Source: Bacillus stratosphericus (GTDB taxonomy: Bacteria; Bacillota; Bacilli; Bacillales; Bacillaceae). From it: 64,000 nucleotides of DNA. Positions 19,768 through 28,216 of the stretch are shown here, in pieces (within the stretch, counting starts at the first letter, position 1; each line of letters begins with the position of its first letter). The notes under the pieces are model-generated. The model ran no database searches, was not told the DNA's origin, and saw only the letters and a list, made by a program, of their open reading frames with translations. The position numbers and the translations under genes are program-made. The stretch is from NCBI RefSeq assembly GCF_020524495.1, contig NZ_JAIVLB010000007.1, forward strand, positions 1 to 64,000, given 5' to 3'.

Positions 19768-19899
19768 ATGTTACTTGATTTAGGTAAACGGGTGGTTGTC
19801 ACAGTCATTCTAACCGGTATTATTTTAGGAGGAATGAGCCTGTCGTTTTCACATATGCCCCCTTCTAATGCACAGCCTGTGAAACAACTGGACCGCTAA
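19768..19899 (+). CDS. ykpC: YkpC small membrane peptide
   Basis: A 43-residue peptide with ribosome site GAAGGAGGAAG and start ATG 19768. It begins MLLDLGKRVVVTVILTGIIL and has one transmembrane helix (about 9-30) followed by a short Pro/Ser-containing extracytoplasmic tail. Sequence and position match B. subtilis YkpC, downstream of mreBH. Its function is unknown. Confidence 0.85.
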   Translation: MLLDLGKRVVVTVILTGIILGGMSLSFSHMPPSNAQPVKQLDR

Positions 19900-19900
19900 A

Positions 19901-19925
19901 AAGCCGCACGAAAGCGGCTTTTTTC
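19901..19925 (+). terminator. Terminator of mreBH-ykpC
   Basis: Stem AAGCCGC / GCGGCTT with a short loop and TTTTTT, directly after ykpC. Confidence 0.92.
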
Positions 19926-20004
19926 ATTTGCTTTAGAGAGATTCCCAATTTTCCTTTTCAGTCATAAATCTGATATGATGAACATGACTAAAGGAGGGTT
20001 TTTT

Positions 20005-21237
20005 ATGAGTTCATTCGAAAAACAACTAGATCAATATGCAAAGACCATCGTTGAAGTCGGTGTGAATGTTCAAAAAGGACAAGAAGTGGTCGTATCTGCA
20101 TTTACTGAGTCTGTTGACCTTGTTCGTCTTGTGGCAAAACACGCCTATGAGCGCGGGGCGAAAAACGTACATATCCGCTGGAGTGATGGTGTACTTACAC
20201 GTTTAAAATATGAACATGCACCACAAGATGTTTTTCAGCAATTTCCTGAATGGGAATCTCAAATGATGGAAACCATCGCAAAACGAGGTGGCACCTTTAT
20301 TACCATCTTGTCAGAAAGCCCTGACCTTCTGCGAGGCATTGACTCGAAAAAAATTGCTTCACAGCAAAAGGCTGCTGGTTCAGCACTTCATACATATCGT
20401 CAATACGTTCAATCGGACAAAGTCGCTTGGACGGTCGTAGGTGCTGCATCAAAAGATTGGGCGAAAAAGATATTCCCAGAGCATGCAGATGAAGAAGCTG
20501 TCGCTTTATTATGGGACCAAATTTTTAAAGTTGCTCGCGCTGATCAGCCAGATCCTGTTGAAGCTTGGAAGAAGCATGATGAGTCACTAAATGAAAAAGT
20601 AAAATTATTAAATGAGCGTCACTACCACAAACTGCACTATGAAGCACCAGGTACAGACTTAACGATTGAGCTTCCAGAGCAGCATATTTGGGTAGGTGCT
20701 GGCAGTGTGAGTGAGCGCGGCGTATCTTTCATGGCCAATATGCCGACAGAAGAAGTGTTTACCGTGCCTAAAAAAGACAGTGTGAACGGTATTGTATCAA
20801 GCACAAAGCCACTCAGTTATGCCGGAAATATCATTAATGGATTTACTTTAACCTTTGAAAATGGCCGTATTGTTGATATAAAAGCAAAAGAAGGCGAAGA
20901 CATTTTAACATCGCTGGTTGAAACAGATGAAGGCTCTCATTATTTAGGCGAAGTCGCCCTCGTACCAGATGATTCACTAATTTCAAACTCGAATATTCTC
21001 TATTACAATACACTTTACGATGAAAATGCATCGAACCACCTTGCCATCGGCAGCGGTTATGCGTTTAATATTGAAGGCGGAAAAGAGATGAAACGTGAGG
21101 AATTAGAAGCAGCTGGTGTCAACAGCAGCATTACACACGTCGATTTCATGATTGGTTCGAAGGAAATGAATATAGATGGGATCACAAAAGATGGTAAACG
21201 TGAACCGATCTTCCGAAATGGAAACTGGGCTTTTTAA
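20005..21237 (+). CDS. ampS: M29-family metallo-aminopeptidase AmpS
   Basis: A 410-residue aminopeptidase of the thermophilic M29 family. It removes N-terminal residues from peptides in the cytoplasm using a two-metal site, whose ligands in this family are Glu/His/Asp of the C-terminal half (here around GDEGSHYLGEVALVPDDS and NHLAIGSGY...HVDFMIGS). The start is ATG 20005 after AAAGGAGGG; a frame-open ATG 10 codons upstream is not preceded by a site. Its terminator has been split by a repeat element (21266-21427). Confidence 0.92.
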   Translation: MSSFEKQLDQYAKTIVEVGVNVQKGQEVVVSAFTESVDLVRLVAKHAYERGAKNVHIRWSDGVLTRLKYEHAPQDVFQQFPEWESQMMETIAKRGGTFITILSESPDLLRGIDSKKIASQQKAAGSALHTYRQYVQSDKVAWTVVGAASKDWAKKIFPEHADEEAVALLWDQIFKVARADQPDPVEAWKKHDESLNEKVKLLNERHYHKLHYEAPGTDLTIELPEQHIWVGAGSVSERGVSFMANMPTEEVFTVPKKDSVNGIVSSTKPLSYAGNIINGFTLTFENGRIVDIKAKEGEDILTSLVETDEGSHYLGEVALVPDDSLISNSNILYYNTLYDENASNHLAIGSGYAFNIEGGKEMKREELEAAGVNSSITHVDFMIGSKEMNIDGITKDGKREPIFRNGNWAF

Positions 21238-21244
21238 ATGAAAA

Positions 21245-21266
21245 AGACATCACATGTGGATGTCTT
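21245..21266. terminator. ampS terminator hairpin, proximal copy
   Basis: Hairpin AGACATC..GATGTCT immediately after ampS. It lacks a T-run because the repeat begins at its 3' side. A second, near-identical copy with the T-run is at 21428-21450. Confidence 0.8.
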
Positions 21267-21427
21267 AGATTGTTGACAAAGGGCTAAAATAATCTTTATT
21301 TTAGCCCTTTGTCTTCTTTTCAGCGTGATTGAAAACCTTTGAAGTCTAGGAAGGACGAGCGAATTTTAGATTCGTGAGCACCGGCACGCAGGGCTGACAA
21401 CGAATGCGAGCGTTTGTCTACACCCTG
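21266..21427 (-). repeat. Dispersed terminator-inserted repeat (copy B)
   Basis: A 162-bp element nearly identical, on the opposite strand, to 39023-39197, except for an 11-bp indel and a few substitutions. Read on the minus strand it starts CAGGGTG TAGACAAAC and ends CAACAATCTA. It contains a 15-bp hairpin (GACAAAGGGCTAAA type) near the right end. It is flanked by two copies of the same 22-bp host hairpin, the distal one keeping the T-run. It has no open frame and replaces the place where B. subtilis has ykpB between ampS and ykpA. Confidence 0.9.
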
Positions 21428-21450
21428 AGACATGACATGTGGATGTCTTT
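21428..21450. terminator. ampS/ykpA terminator hairpin, distal copy with T-run
   Basis: Second copy of the 22-bp hairpin, one base different from that at 21245-21266 and followed by TTTTCTT. It probably still ends ykpA transcription on the minus strand poorly and ampS read-through on the plus strand well. Confidence 0.75.
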
Positions 21451-21459
21451 TCTTCATTA

Positions 21460-23079
21460 TTAACCATAAAGCTCATGAAGTCTTTTTTGAATGTCTTGAT
21501 CTGCTAAAAACTCATCATATGTTGTTTGTTTATCGACAATGCCACTTGGCGTTACTTCAATAATACGGTTTGCGACTGTTTCAACAAACTGATGGTCATG
21601 AGATGAGAAGAGCATTGCCCCTTTAAAGCTCATTAAACCGTTATTCAGCGCTGTGATCGACTCAAGATCTAAGTGATTCGTCGGCTCATCTAACAGTAAA
21701 ATATTCGCTCCAGACAGCATCATTTTTGAAAGCATACAACGAACCTTTTCTCCTCCTGATAGGACACTTGCCTTTTTCTTTACTTCTTCCCCAGAGAAAA
21801 GCATTCGACCTAAGAATCCGCGTAAGAAGCTTTCACTTTGATCATTAGGAGAATATTGGCGAAGCCAATCAACAAGATCTAAGTCGCTTCCTTCAAAGTA
21901 TTCACTATTGTCTTTCGGGAAAAAGGCTTGAGATGTTGTGACGCCCCATTTAAACATCCCGCTGTCTGGCTCCATCTCACCAGCAAGGATTTTAAATAAA
22001 GTAGACACAGCGAGCTCATTACGACTTAAGAACGCAATTTTATCTTCCCGATTCATGATAAAGCTGACGTTATCAAGTACTTTCACGCCATCGATTGTTT
22101 TGGATAGGCCTTCTACTTGAAGGACATCATTCCCTATCTCACGCTCTGGCGCAAAATGAACATACGGGTACTTACGTGAAGATGGCTTAATATCATCTAG
22201 AGAGATTTTATCAAGCAATTTCTTTCTTGACGTCGCTTGCTTCGATTTAGAAGCATTCGCACTGAACCGAGCAACGAACTCTTGGAGCTGCTTAATTTGT
22301 TCTTCTTTTTTCTTGTTTGCTTCTTGGCTTAGTTTCAGCGCTAGCTGGCTAGACTCATACCAAAAATCATAGTTTCCGACATATATTTGGATTTTTCCGA
22401 AGTCAAGATCCGCAATATGAGTACATACTTTGTTTAAGAAGTGACGATCATGCGATACGACGATAACGGTATTTTCAAAGTTAATGAGGAATTCTTCCAG
22501 CCACTGAATCGCTTGTAAGTCCAAGTGGTTCGTTGGCTCATCTAGAAGAAGAACGTCAGGTTTACCGAATAAAGCTTGGGCTAATAGCACTTTTACCTTT
22601 TCAGAACCGCCGAGCTCAGACATTTTCTTCGACTGAAGGCTTTCTGGAATGCCAAGACCTTTTAATAGGATCGCTGCTTCACTTTCTGCTTCCCAGCCGT
22701 TTAACTCAGCGAACTCACCTTCAAGCTCCGCTGCACGTATCCCATCCTCATCCGAGAAATCAGGTTTCATATAGATCGCATCTTTTTCCTGCATCACATC
22801 ATATAGACGTTTATGACCCATGATAACGACCTTTAACACTTCAAACTCTTCGTATTCAAAGTGGTTCTGTTTTAAAATCGCTAAACGTTCACCAGGACTC
22901 ATATGAACATCACCAGTTTGAGCCTCGATTTCTCCAGATAGGATTTTTAAGAACGTTGATTTACCAGCTCCGTTGGCACCAATTAATCCGTAGCAGTTAC
23001 CAGGAGTGAATTTAATATTTACTTCTTCAAATAGTTTACGATCAGCAAAGCGCAAACTAACATTATTCACTGCAATCAT
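21460..23079 (-). CDS. ykpA: YkpA, ABC-F family ATPase
   Basis: A 539-residue soluble protein with two ABC domains and no membrane segments: Walker A GANGAGKSTFLKILSGE (about 33-49), ABC signature LGGSEKVKVLLAQALF, Walker B VLLLDEPTNHLDL twice, and an interdomain linker rich in Lys/Gln (about 245-300). The second Walker A is degenerate (LSRNELAVSTLFKIL). ABC-F proteins act on ribosomes, as translation factors of the EttA/Uup type or in antibiotic resistance. The linker length fits a housekeeping type rather than a resistance type. Confidence 0.93.
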   Translation of the reverse strand: MIAVNNVSLRFADRKLFEEVNIKFTPGNCYGLIGANGAGKSTFLKILSGEIEAQTGDVHMSPGERLAILKQNHFEYEEFEVLKVVIMGHKRLYDVMQEKDAIYMKPDFSDEDGIRAAELEGEFAELNGWEAESEAAILLKGLGIPESLQSKKMSELGGSEKVKVLLAQALFGKPDVLLLDEPTNHLDLQAIQWLEEFLINFENTVIVVSHDRHFLNKVCTHIADLDFGKIQIYVGNYDFWYESSQLALKLSQEANKKKEEQIKQLQEFVARFSANASKSKQATSRKKLLDKISLDDIKPSSRKYPYVHFAPEREIGNDVLQVEGLSKTIDGVKVLDNVSFIMNREDKIAFLSRNELAVSTLFKILAGEMEPDSGMFKWGVTTSQAFFPKDNSEYFEGSDLDLVDWLRQYSPNDQSESFLRGFLGRMLFSGEEVKKKASVLSGGEKVRCMLSKMMLSGANILLLDEPTNHLDLESITALNNGLMSFKGAMLFSSHDHQFVETVANRIIEVTPSGIVDKQTTYDEFLADQDIQKRLHELYG

Positions 23080-23221
23080 TTATTAATCCTCCATCACTCA
23101 TTCATCATTATGAAGTATAACATGAATAACGATTGATAGAAACGTCTCTCTCTAAGAACAGAGGCTTTTTTCCATTATGGTATAATAAGCGAGAATGATT
23201 AGTTGAAGGAGTTCGTACGAT

Positions 23222-23496
23222 TTGAGATTACTCACACTCATGGAATACTGTTTATTGATTTTTTTTATGGGCATTTATTTATCTGCAACAGGCTTTAACG
23301 CGAAGGACTTTGGCCTTTATATTGGGCTTGTCCTCATTACACACTGGTCCACATCTTTTCAAAACGCTTTTTAAAAAAGCGAGGAAAAGAAAATCAGAAG
23401 ATCGGTTTGTTTCAATCCGTGTTAGCCATTACAGGGTCCGTGTTCGCTTCTGTTTTAGCCATTGTAATTATTGTCACGGTGCTCACGCCAAATTAA
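23222..23496 (+). pseudogene. ykoA: ykoA-like small membrane protein with a frameshift
   Basis: Two frames in series in the position of B. subtilis ykoA. The first (TTG 23222 behind GAAGGAG, extended -10 TGGTATAAT at 23178-23186) encodes an N-terminal transmembrane part ending in YIGLVLIT. After a 1-nt shift near 23342 the second frame continues HIFSKRFLKKRGKENQK and a second transmembrane helix (VLAITGSVFASVLAIVIIVT), ending at 23496. Joined, they make a two-TM protein of about 90 residues. The missing base is in an ACAC repeat, so this may be a true mutation or a sequencing slip. Confidence 0.65.
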
Positions 23497-23499
23497 AAA

Positions 23500-23523
23500 C
23501 GACCCTTCTCAGGAGAAGGGTGC
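23500..23523. terminator. Terminator between ykoA and sipT
   Basis: Stem ACCCTTCTC / GAGAAGGGT. The minus strand carries the U-run (GTCGTTTTT), so it mainly serves sipT. Confidence 0.85.
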
Positions 23524-23525
23524 AT

Positions 23526-24131
23526 TTATTGTGTTTGTCGAATGTCGCCAAATGGGAAGAAAACAAATTCTGATGTCCCGACAATGCGATCCTTTTCAAT
23601 GAGTCCGAGTCCATTTCGGCTGTCCATGGAATTAAGTCTGTTATCTCCCATCACAAAGTAATTATTTTTCGGTACTTTCACTGGACCAAAATCTCCTGTC
23701 AAATGCACCTCATACTCTTTCGCATGCGCCTTGTTTTCTTTTAAATAAGGTTCGTCTACTTTTTTACCATTAATGTAAAGGGTGTCATCCTTCATTGCAA
23801 TCGTGTCTCCTGGAAGGCCGATCAATCGTTTCACATAATGAATTTTCTGACCATCTTTTCCATTAATAATGACGATATCTCCACGTTTGACACCACCGAA
23901 ATAGTTAATGGTTTTGTTTACAAACAACTTTTCCCCATCATGAAGGGTTGGATCCATTGACTCCCCTTCCACCACATACGGCTCAAAAATAAACGTACGG
24001 ATGAGCAAGACGAGTGCAAGTGCAATCAAAATGGCTTTAACCCATTCAAACAGAGAGCTTTTCTTCTCTGTTTTGACTTGCTTCGCTTCAGATTGAATGT
24101 CATTTTCGTTTTGTTTGTTTTCTTCGTTCAA
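23526..24131 (-). CDS. sipT: Type I signal peptidase SipT
   Basis: A 201-residue membrane serine protease that removes Sec signal peptides. It has a cytoplasmic charged N-terminus, one transmembrane anchor (about 31-47), box B VEGESMDPTLHDGEKL with nucleophile Ser58, box D HYVKRLIGLPGDT with general base Lys101 and box E VMGDNRLNSMDSRNGLG. It is somewhat longer than B. subtilis SipT (193) because of the N-terminal Glu/Lys/Gln tract. Confidence 0.95.
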   Translation of the reverse strand: MNEENKQNENDIQSEAKQVKTEKKSSLFEWVKAILIALALVLLIRTFIFEPYVVEGESMDPTLHDGEKLFVNKTINYFGGVKRGDIVIINGKDGQKIHYVKRLIGLPGDTIAMKDDTLYINGKKVDEPYLKENKAHAKEYEVHLTGDFGPVKVPKNNYFVMGDNRLNSMDSRNGLGLIEKDRIVGTSEFVFFPFGDIRQTQ

Positions 24132-24265
24132 AATATTGCTTCCTCCTAAGACTTTCTGCTAAAAGACTTGAAACGTGAATTGAATAACTTTACTTTATCA
24201 CATGTCATTTAAAAATTCACAAGACAGCCGTTCAATTAGATATTTTTTCCTAAATTGCTGATGAT

Positions 24266-24302
24266 TAAACAAAAAGAAGCACCGTTTCACGATGCTTCTC
24301 AT
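24266..24302 (-). terminator. Terminator of fruRKA
   Basis: On the minus strand GAAGCATCG-TGAAA-CGGTGCTTC followed by TTTTTG, just after fruA. Confidence 0.88.
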
Positions 24303-24306
24303 CTAA

Positions 24307-26190
24307 TTACGCTTCTTGTTTGACCGGTTTTTTCAAAATACCAAGTAAAAGCGCTGTTACAACGGCACCGATTAAGATGCTGATGATATAAAGAACTGGA
24401 TGGTTTGTTACCCATAAAACGAATAGTCCGCCGTGCGGTGCAGGAAGCGTGACTCTAAAGAATTCCGTTAGTCCACCAGCGACTGCTGCGCCAATAACGG
24501 CTGAAGGAATCACCCGCAGAGGATCTGCCGCTGCAAACGGAATTGCCCCTTCAGTGATGAAAGCAGCTCCCATGAAATAGCATGTAATACCTGCTTCGCG
24601 GTCACGTTTTGAGAATTTATTTCTAAAGATCGTTGTAGCCAGGGCAATACCTAGTGGTGGCACCATTCCGCCTGCCATAATTGCTGCATGCGGTGCATAG
24701 TTTCCTGCAGCGATCATAGCAAGACCAAATGTATAAGCAGCTTTGTTAATTGGACCACCCATATCAATCGCCATCATTCCACCTAAAATAATTCCCATTA
24801 ATACAAGGTTTCCAGTACCTAGTGATTCAAGCCAATGTGTTAATCCGTCCATCACCATTTTAACTGGTGTGTTGACAACATAATGCATGATAATACCTGT
24901 GAAGAAAATACTGAACAACGGATAAAGCAGAACAGGTTTAATGCCATCAAGTGACTGAGGGACAAATATGAATACTTTTGTCAATAGCACCACGATGTAA
25001 CCAGCAAGGAAACCAGCAATCAGTCCGCCTAAGAATCCCGCCCCCGCAGCAGAGGCCATAAATCCACCGACCATCCCTGGTGCAAAACCTGGACGGTCTG
25101 CAATGCTCATCGCAATAAATCCAGCTAACACAGCAACGATTAAGGCAAGTGCATTATCACCGCCAATTCCTTTTAACACAGCGGCAAATGAATTAAAGGA
25201 AGGATCATTTGGATCGGCTGAGTTAATTCCCCAGAAGAATGAAATTGCAACGAGGATACCGCCTCCGACAACAAATGGAAGCATGTTGCTCACACCGCTC
25301 ATTAAATGCTTATAAAATCCACTTCTTTTACCAGACAATTCATTTTGATCTTTTGAAGAACCGCTGCCTGAGCCTTTATAAATCGGCGCATCTTGATTGA
25401 TCGCTTTTTCGATCAGTTCCTGCGGACGACGAATTCCAGCTGTAACAGGGACTTCAATGACATGCTTGCCTTTAAAGCGTTCCATTTCAACTTGCTTGTC
25501 AGCTGCCACAATGATGGCTGTTGCTTCTTCAATTTCCTTTGCTGTCAGAGCATGCTTAATTCCGCTAGAGCCGTTTGTCTCAACTTTAATGTCTACGCCC
25601 ATTTCTTTTGCTTTTTCTTTTAACGCATCTGCTGCCATAAATGTATGTGCAATACCTGTTGGACAAGCTGTCACCACTAAGATTTTAGCAGTCTTTCCTT
25701 CTATAGCTGATTCTTTTTTTACTTCTTCTTCATCGTCTTGATCATGCGTATTGATGATGTCGATGATTTCATCTTCAGTAGCCGCTTCAAGCAGCTGCTT
25801 TCGAATTTCTTCACGCATGAGAAGTGTGGATAAACGAGAAAGTGCTTCTAAATGCGTGTTGTTTGCGCCTTCAGTGGCTGCAATCATAAAGACAAGATAA
25901 CTTGGCTGTCCATCTAGTGATTCATAGTCTACACCAGCAGTAGAGCGGCCAAATGCAATGGCAGGCTCTTTCACACTTGCTGTTTTAGCGTGAGGGATGG
26001 CAATTCCTTCGCCAATCCCTGTAGAGCTCTGTTTTTCACGATTGATGACAGCTTCTTTGTAGCCTTCTTTATCATTTAATTTGCCTGCTGTATCTAATAC
26101 AGTCACCAGCTCTTCAATAACTGCTTCTTTCTGCTGGCTATCTAATTGAAGCTTAATCGTATGCTTCGTGAGTAGTTCTGTGATTTTCAT
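24307..26190 (-). CDS. fruA: Fructose-specific PTS enzyme IIABC
   Basis: A 627-residue fused PTS permease that imports fructose as fructose-1-phosphate. Domain order: IIA (1-150) with the phospho-His in GIAIPHAKT, a linker, IIB (about 165-265) with the phospho-Cys in VVTACPTGIAHTFMAA, and the membrane IIC domain (about 290-620) with about eight or more helices. It is the last gene of fruR-fruK-fruA and 13 nt after fruK. Confidence 0.96.
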   Translation of the reverse strand: MKITELLTKHTIKLQLDSQQKEAVIEELVTVLDTAGKLNDKEGYKEAVINREKQSSTGIGEGIAIPHAKTASVKEPAIAFGRSTAGVDYESLDGQPSYLVFMIAATEGANNTHLEALSRLSTLLMREEIRKQLLEAATEDEIIDIINTHDQDDEEEVKKESAIEGKTAKILVVTACPTGIAHTFMAADALKEKAKEMGVDIKVETNGSSGIKHALTAKEIEEATAIIVAADKQVEMERFKGKHVIEVPVTAGIRRPQELIEKAINQDAPIYKGSGSGSSKDQNELSGKRSGFYKHLMSGVSNMLPFVVGGGILVAISFFWGINSADPNDPSFNSFAAVLKGIGGDNALALIVAVLAGFIAMSIADRPGFAPGMVGGFMASAAGAGFLGGLIAGFLAGYIVVLLTKVFIFVPQSLDGIKPVLLYPLFSIFFTGIIMHYVVNTPVKMVMDGLTHWLESLGTGNLVLMGIILGGMMAIDMGGPINKAAYTFGLAMIAAGNYAPHAAIMAGGMVPPLGIALATTIFRNKFSKRDREAGITCYFMGAAFITEGAIPFAAADPLRVIPSAVIGAAVAGGLTEFFRVTLPAPHGGLFVLWVTNHPVLYIISILIGAVVTALLLGILKKPVKQEA

Positions 26191-26203
26191 GATGACTCCT
26201 CCT

Positions 26204-27115
26204 TTAAATACGTGTGACTTTTACTTGTGGTAATAGTGTGTCGACTAGCTCTTTTGTGCCAAGTTCCTCAGAAAATGCTGTAGCACTTCCTGATGTGACG
26301 CCGAGCTTAAATGATTCTTCGATGGAAAGACCTTTAGAAACACCTGCTAAAAACCCTGCAACGACTGAATCCCCAGCACCAACTGAGTTGATGAGCGTGC
26401 CCTTTGGAACATTTGACTGATAGATTCCTTCTTGACAAAATAAAAGGGCTCCATCTCCTGCCATGGATACGACGACATGCTCAGCACCTTGTTCTAACAG
26501 CTTTTTCCCATAAGGGATGGCTTCTTCAGCTGATGAAATGCTTGTCTCAAACATCTCACCTAACTCGTGATGGTTTGGTTTCATTAAGAACGGTTTCATG
26601 TCTGCAGCCTTTTTTAAGGCTTCACCTGAAATATCAAGCACAACACCTACGCCATGTTGGACGCAAACCTCTGCAATACGTTCATATGTGTTATGAGGCA
26701 ATGAGGAAGGAATGCTGCCTGCTAATACAACTACATCTCCTTCAGTCAATGAAGTAAATTGGGATAGAAACGACTCAAATTGATTTTCAGTAATACTTGG
26801 ACCGAGCCCGTTGATTTCCGTTTCTTCACCTGTTTTTAATTTCACATTAATTCGTGTATCTTCCGACATCTCATGAAAGGCTGTTTGTAATTGTTCATTT
26901 TGTAAAAAGTCTTGAATATATTTACCTGTAAATCCGCCAATGAATCCAAGTGCTTTTGATTCAACACCGTGACGTTTTAAAAGCCTTGAGACATTGATTC
27001 CTTTACCACCTGGATATTTTTTGTCATAGGTTGAACGATTCAAGCTGCCGACAGCAAAATTCTCCACGTGTACGATGTAATCAACTGATGGGTTTAAAGT
27101 AACTGTATAAATCAT
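26204..27115 (-). CDS. fruK: 1-phosphofructokinase
   Basis: A 303-residue PfkB-family kinase converting fructose-1-phosphate to fructose-1,6-bisphosphate. It has PfkB signature 1 YPGGKGINVSRLLKRHG (about 35-51) and signature 2 SVGAGDSVVAGFLAG with the catalytic Asp. Its start overlaps the fruR stop by 4 nt, so translation is coupled. Confidence 0.96.
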   Translation of the reverse strand: MIYTVTLNPSVDYIVHVENFAVGSLNRSTYDKKYPGGKGINVSRLLKRHGVESKALGFIGGFTGKYIQDFLQNEQLQTAFHEMSEDTRINVKLKTGEETEINGLGPSITENQFESFLSQFTSLTEGDVVVLAGSIPSSLPHNTYERIAEVCVQHGVGVVLDISGEALKKAADMKPFLMKPNHHELGEMFETSISSAEEAIPYGKKLLEQGAEHVVVSMAGDGALLFCQEGIYQSNVPKGTLINSVGAGDSVVAGFLAGVSKGLSIEESFKLGVTSGSATAFSEELGTKELVDTLLPQVKVTRI

Positions 27116-27876
27116 GTTTTCACTACCTTTATAACCGTTTTTTCATGGTAATTATCGAATAAATCCTCTTTTGCGTCGTTTGTGATAATGGTGGCTTCCT
27201 GTAAACTAGCAAAGGCTGAAAACGATATTTCGCCAAACTTTGAGGCATCTGATAAGATATAGGTTTTCTTCGCCTGCTTCATGGCTCTTTTTTTTATGAG
27301 TGCTTCCTCTGGATCAGGTGTTGTAAACCCCGCCTCGGGATGAATGCCGTTCGTCCCAACAAAGCTTTTGTCAAAACGGTAATTTTCCATAGCTGTTAAA
27401 GCTGCGGCCCCCACCATGGCTCCTGTTCGATGTTTCACTGATCCCCCTATCAGGTAAAAAGAAATCCCTTTTCTCATGAGTACTTCAATGTGCATCACAC
27501 CGTTTGTCACCACAACAATATCTTGATCTGGATCTATATATTCAATCATTTGCTGTGTCGTCGTACCAGCATCTAAATAAATACAATCCCCTTGTTTTAA
27601 AAGAGACGCAGCTGCCTCTGCAACCAATGACTTTTGATGAAGGTTTTTGGCAGATTTCTCAAATACATCGGGTTCAAGACGAATACTAGATATTTTGGCC
27701 GCTCCTCCGTGAACTCTTTTCAGAAAGCCTTTTTCTTCAAGAGCTGATAAATCTCTTCTGATTGTAGACTCAGAAGCATCCGTCATAATCGTTAAGTCCT
27801 GTATTTTGATGACACCATTCTCTTCTAAGTAGTCAATAATGAGTTGATGTCTTTCTGGTGTTAACATTAAAAACAC
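27112..27876 (-). CDS. fruR: DeoR-family repressor of the fructose operon
   Basis: A 254-residue repressor: N-terminal DeoR helix-turn-helix (VIKIQDLTIMTDASESTIRRD, about 18-38) and a C-terminal sugar-phosphate-sensing domain with DAGTTT and GTNGIHPEAGFTTPD. Autoregulation by fructose-1-phosphate is expected from family knowledge. A cre site lies just upstream, and direct repeats of the type ATCAAA(A/T) around 27950-27985 could be its own operators. Confidence 0.94.
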   Translation of the reverse strand: MFLMLTPERHQLIIDYLEENGVIKIQDLTIMTDASESTIRRDLSALEEKGFLKRVHGGAAKISSIRLEPDVFEKSAKNLHQKSLVAEAAASLLKQGDCIYLDAGTTTQQMIEYIDPDQDIVVVTNGVMHIEVLMRKGISFYLIGGSVKHRTGAMVGAAALTAMENYRFDKSFVGTNGIHPEAGFTTPDPEEALIKKRAMKQAKKTYILSDASKFGEISFSAFASLQEATIITNDAKEDLFDNYHEKTVIKVVKT

Positions 27877-27883
27877 CCCCTTT

Positions 27884-27897
27884 TGAAAACGTATTCA
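27884..27897 (-). promoter_or_regulatory. cre site upstream of fruR
   Basis: TGAAAACGTATTCA matches TGWAANCGNTNWCA with one mismatch and lies 8 bp before the fruR start, where CcpA binding would block transcription. Confidence 0.7.
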
Positions 27898-28097
27898 TTT
27901 TGCGCGCATCTTTATTGTAATCGCTTTTTTCAACATTATCAATACAAAACGATCAAATGCATTCAAAAATTATCAAAATCTTTCACAATGGTCATCTTAC
28001 CTTTATATGTACCATTTGTAAACTGAAAAATATGTGACATTGAGATGAAAGTCATGATATTAGCATTTCTATCATTTTTCATTTCATTCATTTCAAC

Positions 28098-28132
28098 TAA
28101 AAAAAGCTTTTATGCTGTTTGCATAAAAGCTT
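28098..28132 (-). terminator. Terminator of yknWXYZ
   Basis: A 13-bp stem GAAGCTTTTATGC / GCATAAAAGCTTT with a 4-nt loop and a T-run on the minus strand, 85 nt after yknZ. Confidence 0.88.
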
Positions 28133-28216
28133 CAGGTGGGTTGATGAATGGCGAAGATACACTATATGTAATCTCTTTTTCTTATTGTCAGTATCTTGGA
28201 AAGATGGGCTTCATGA

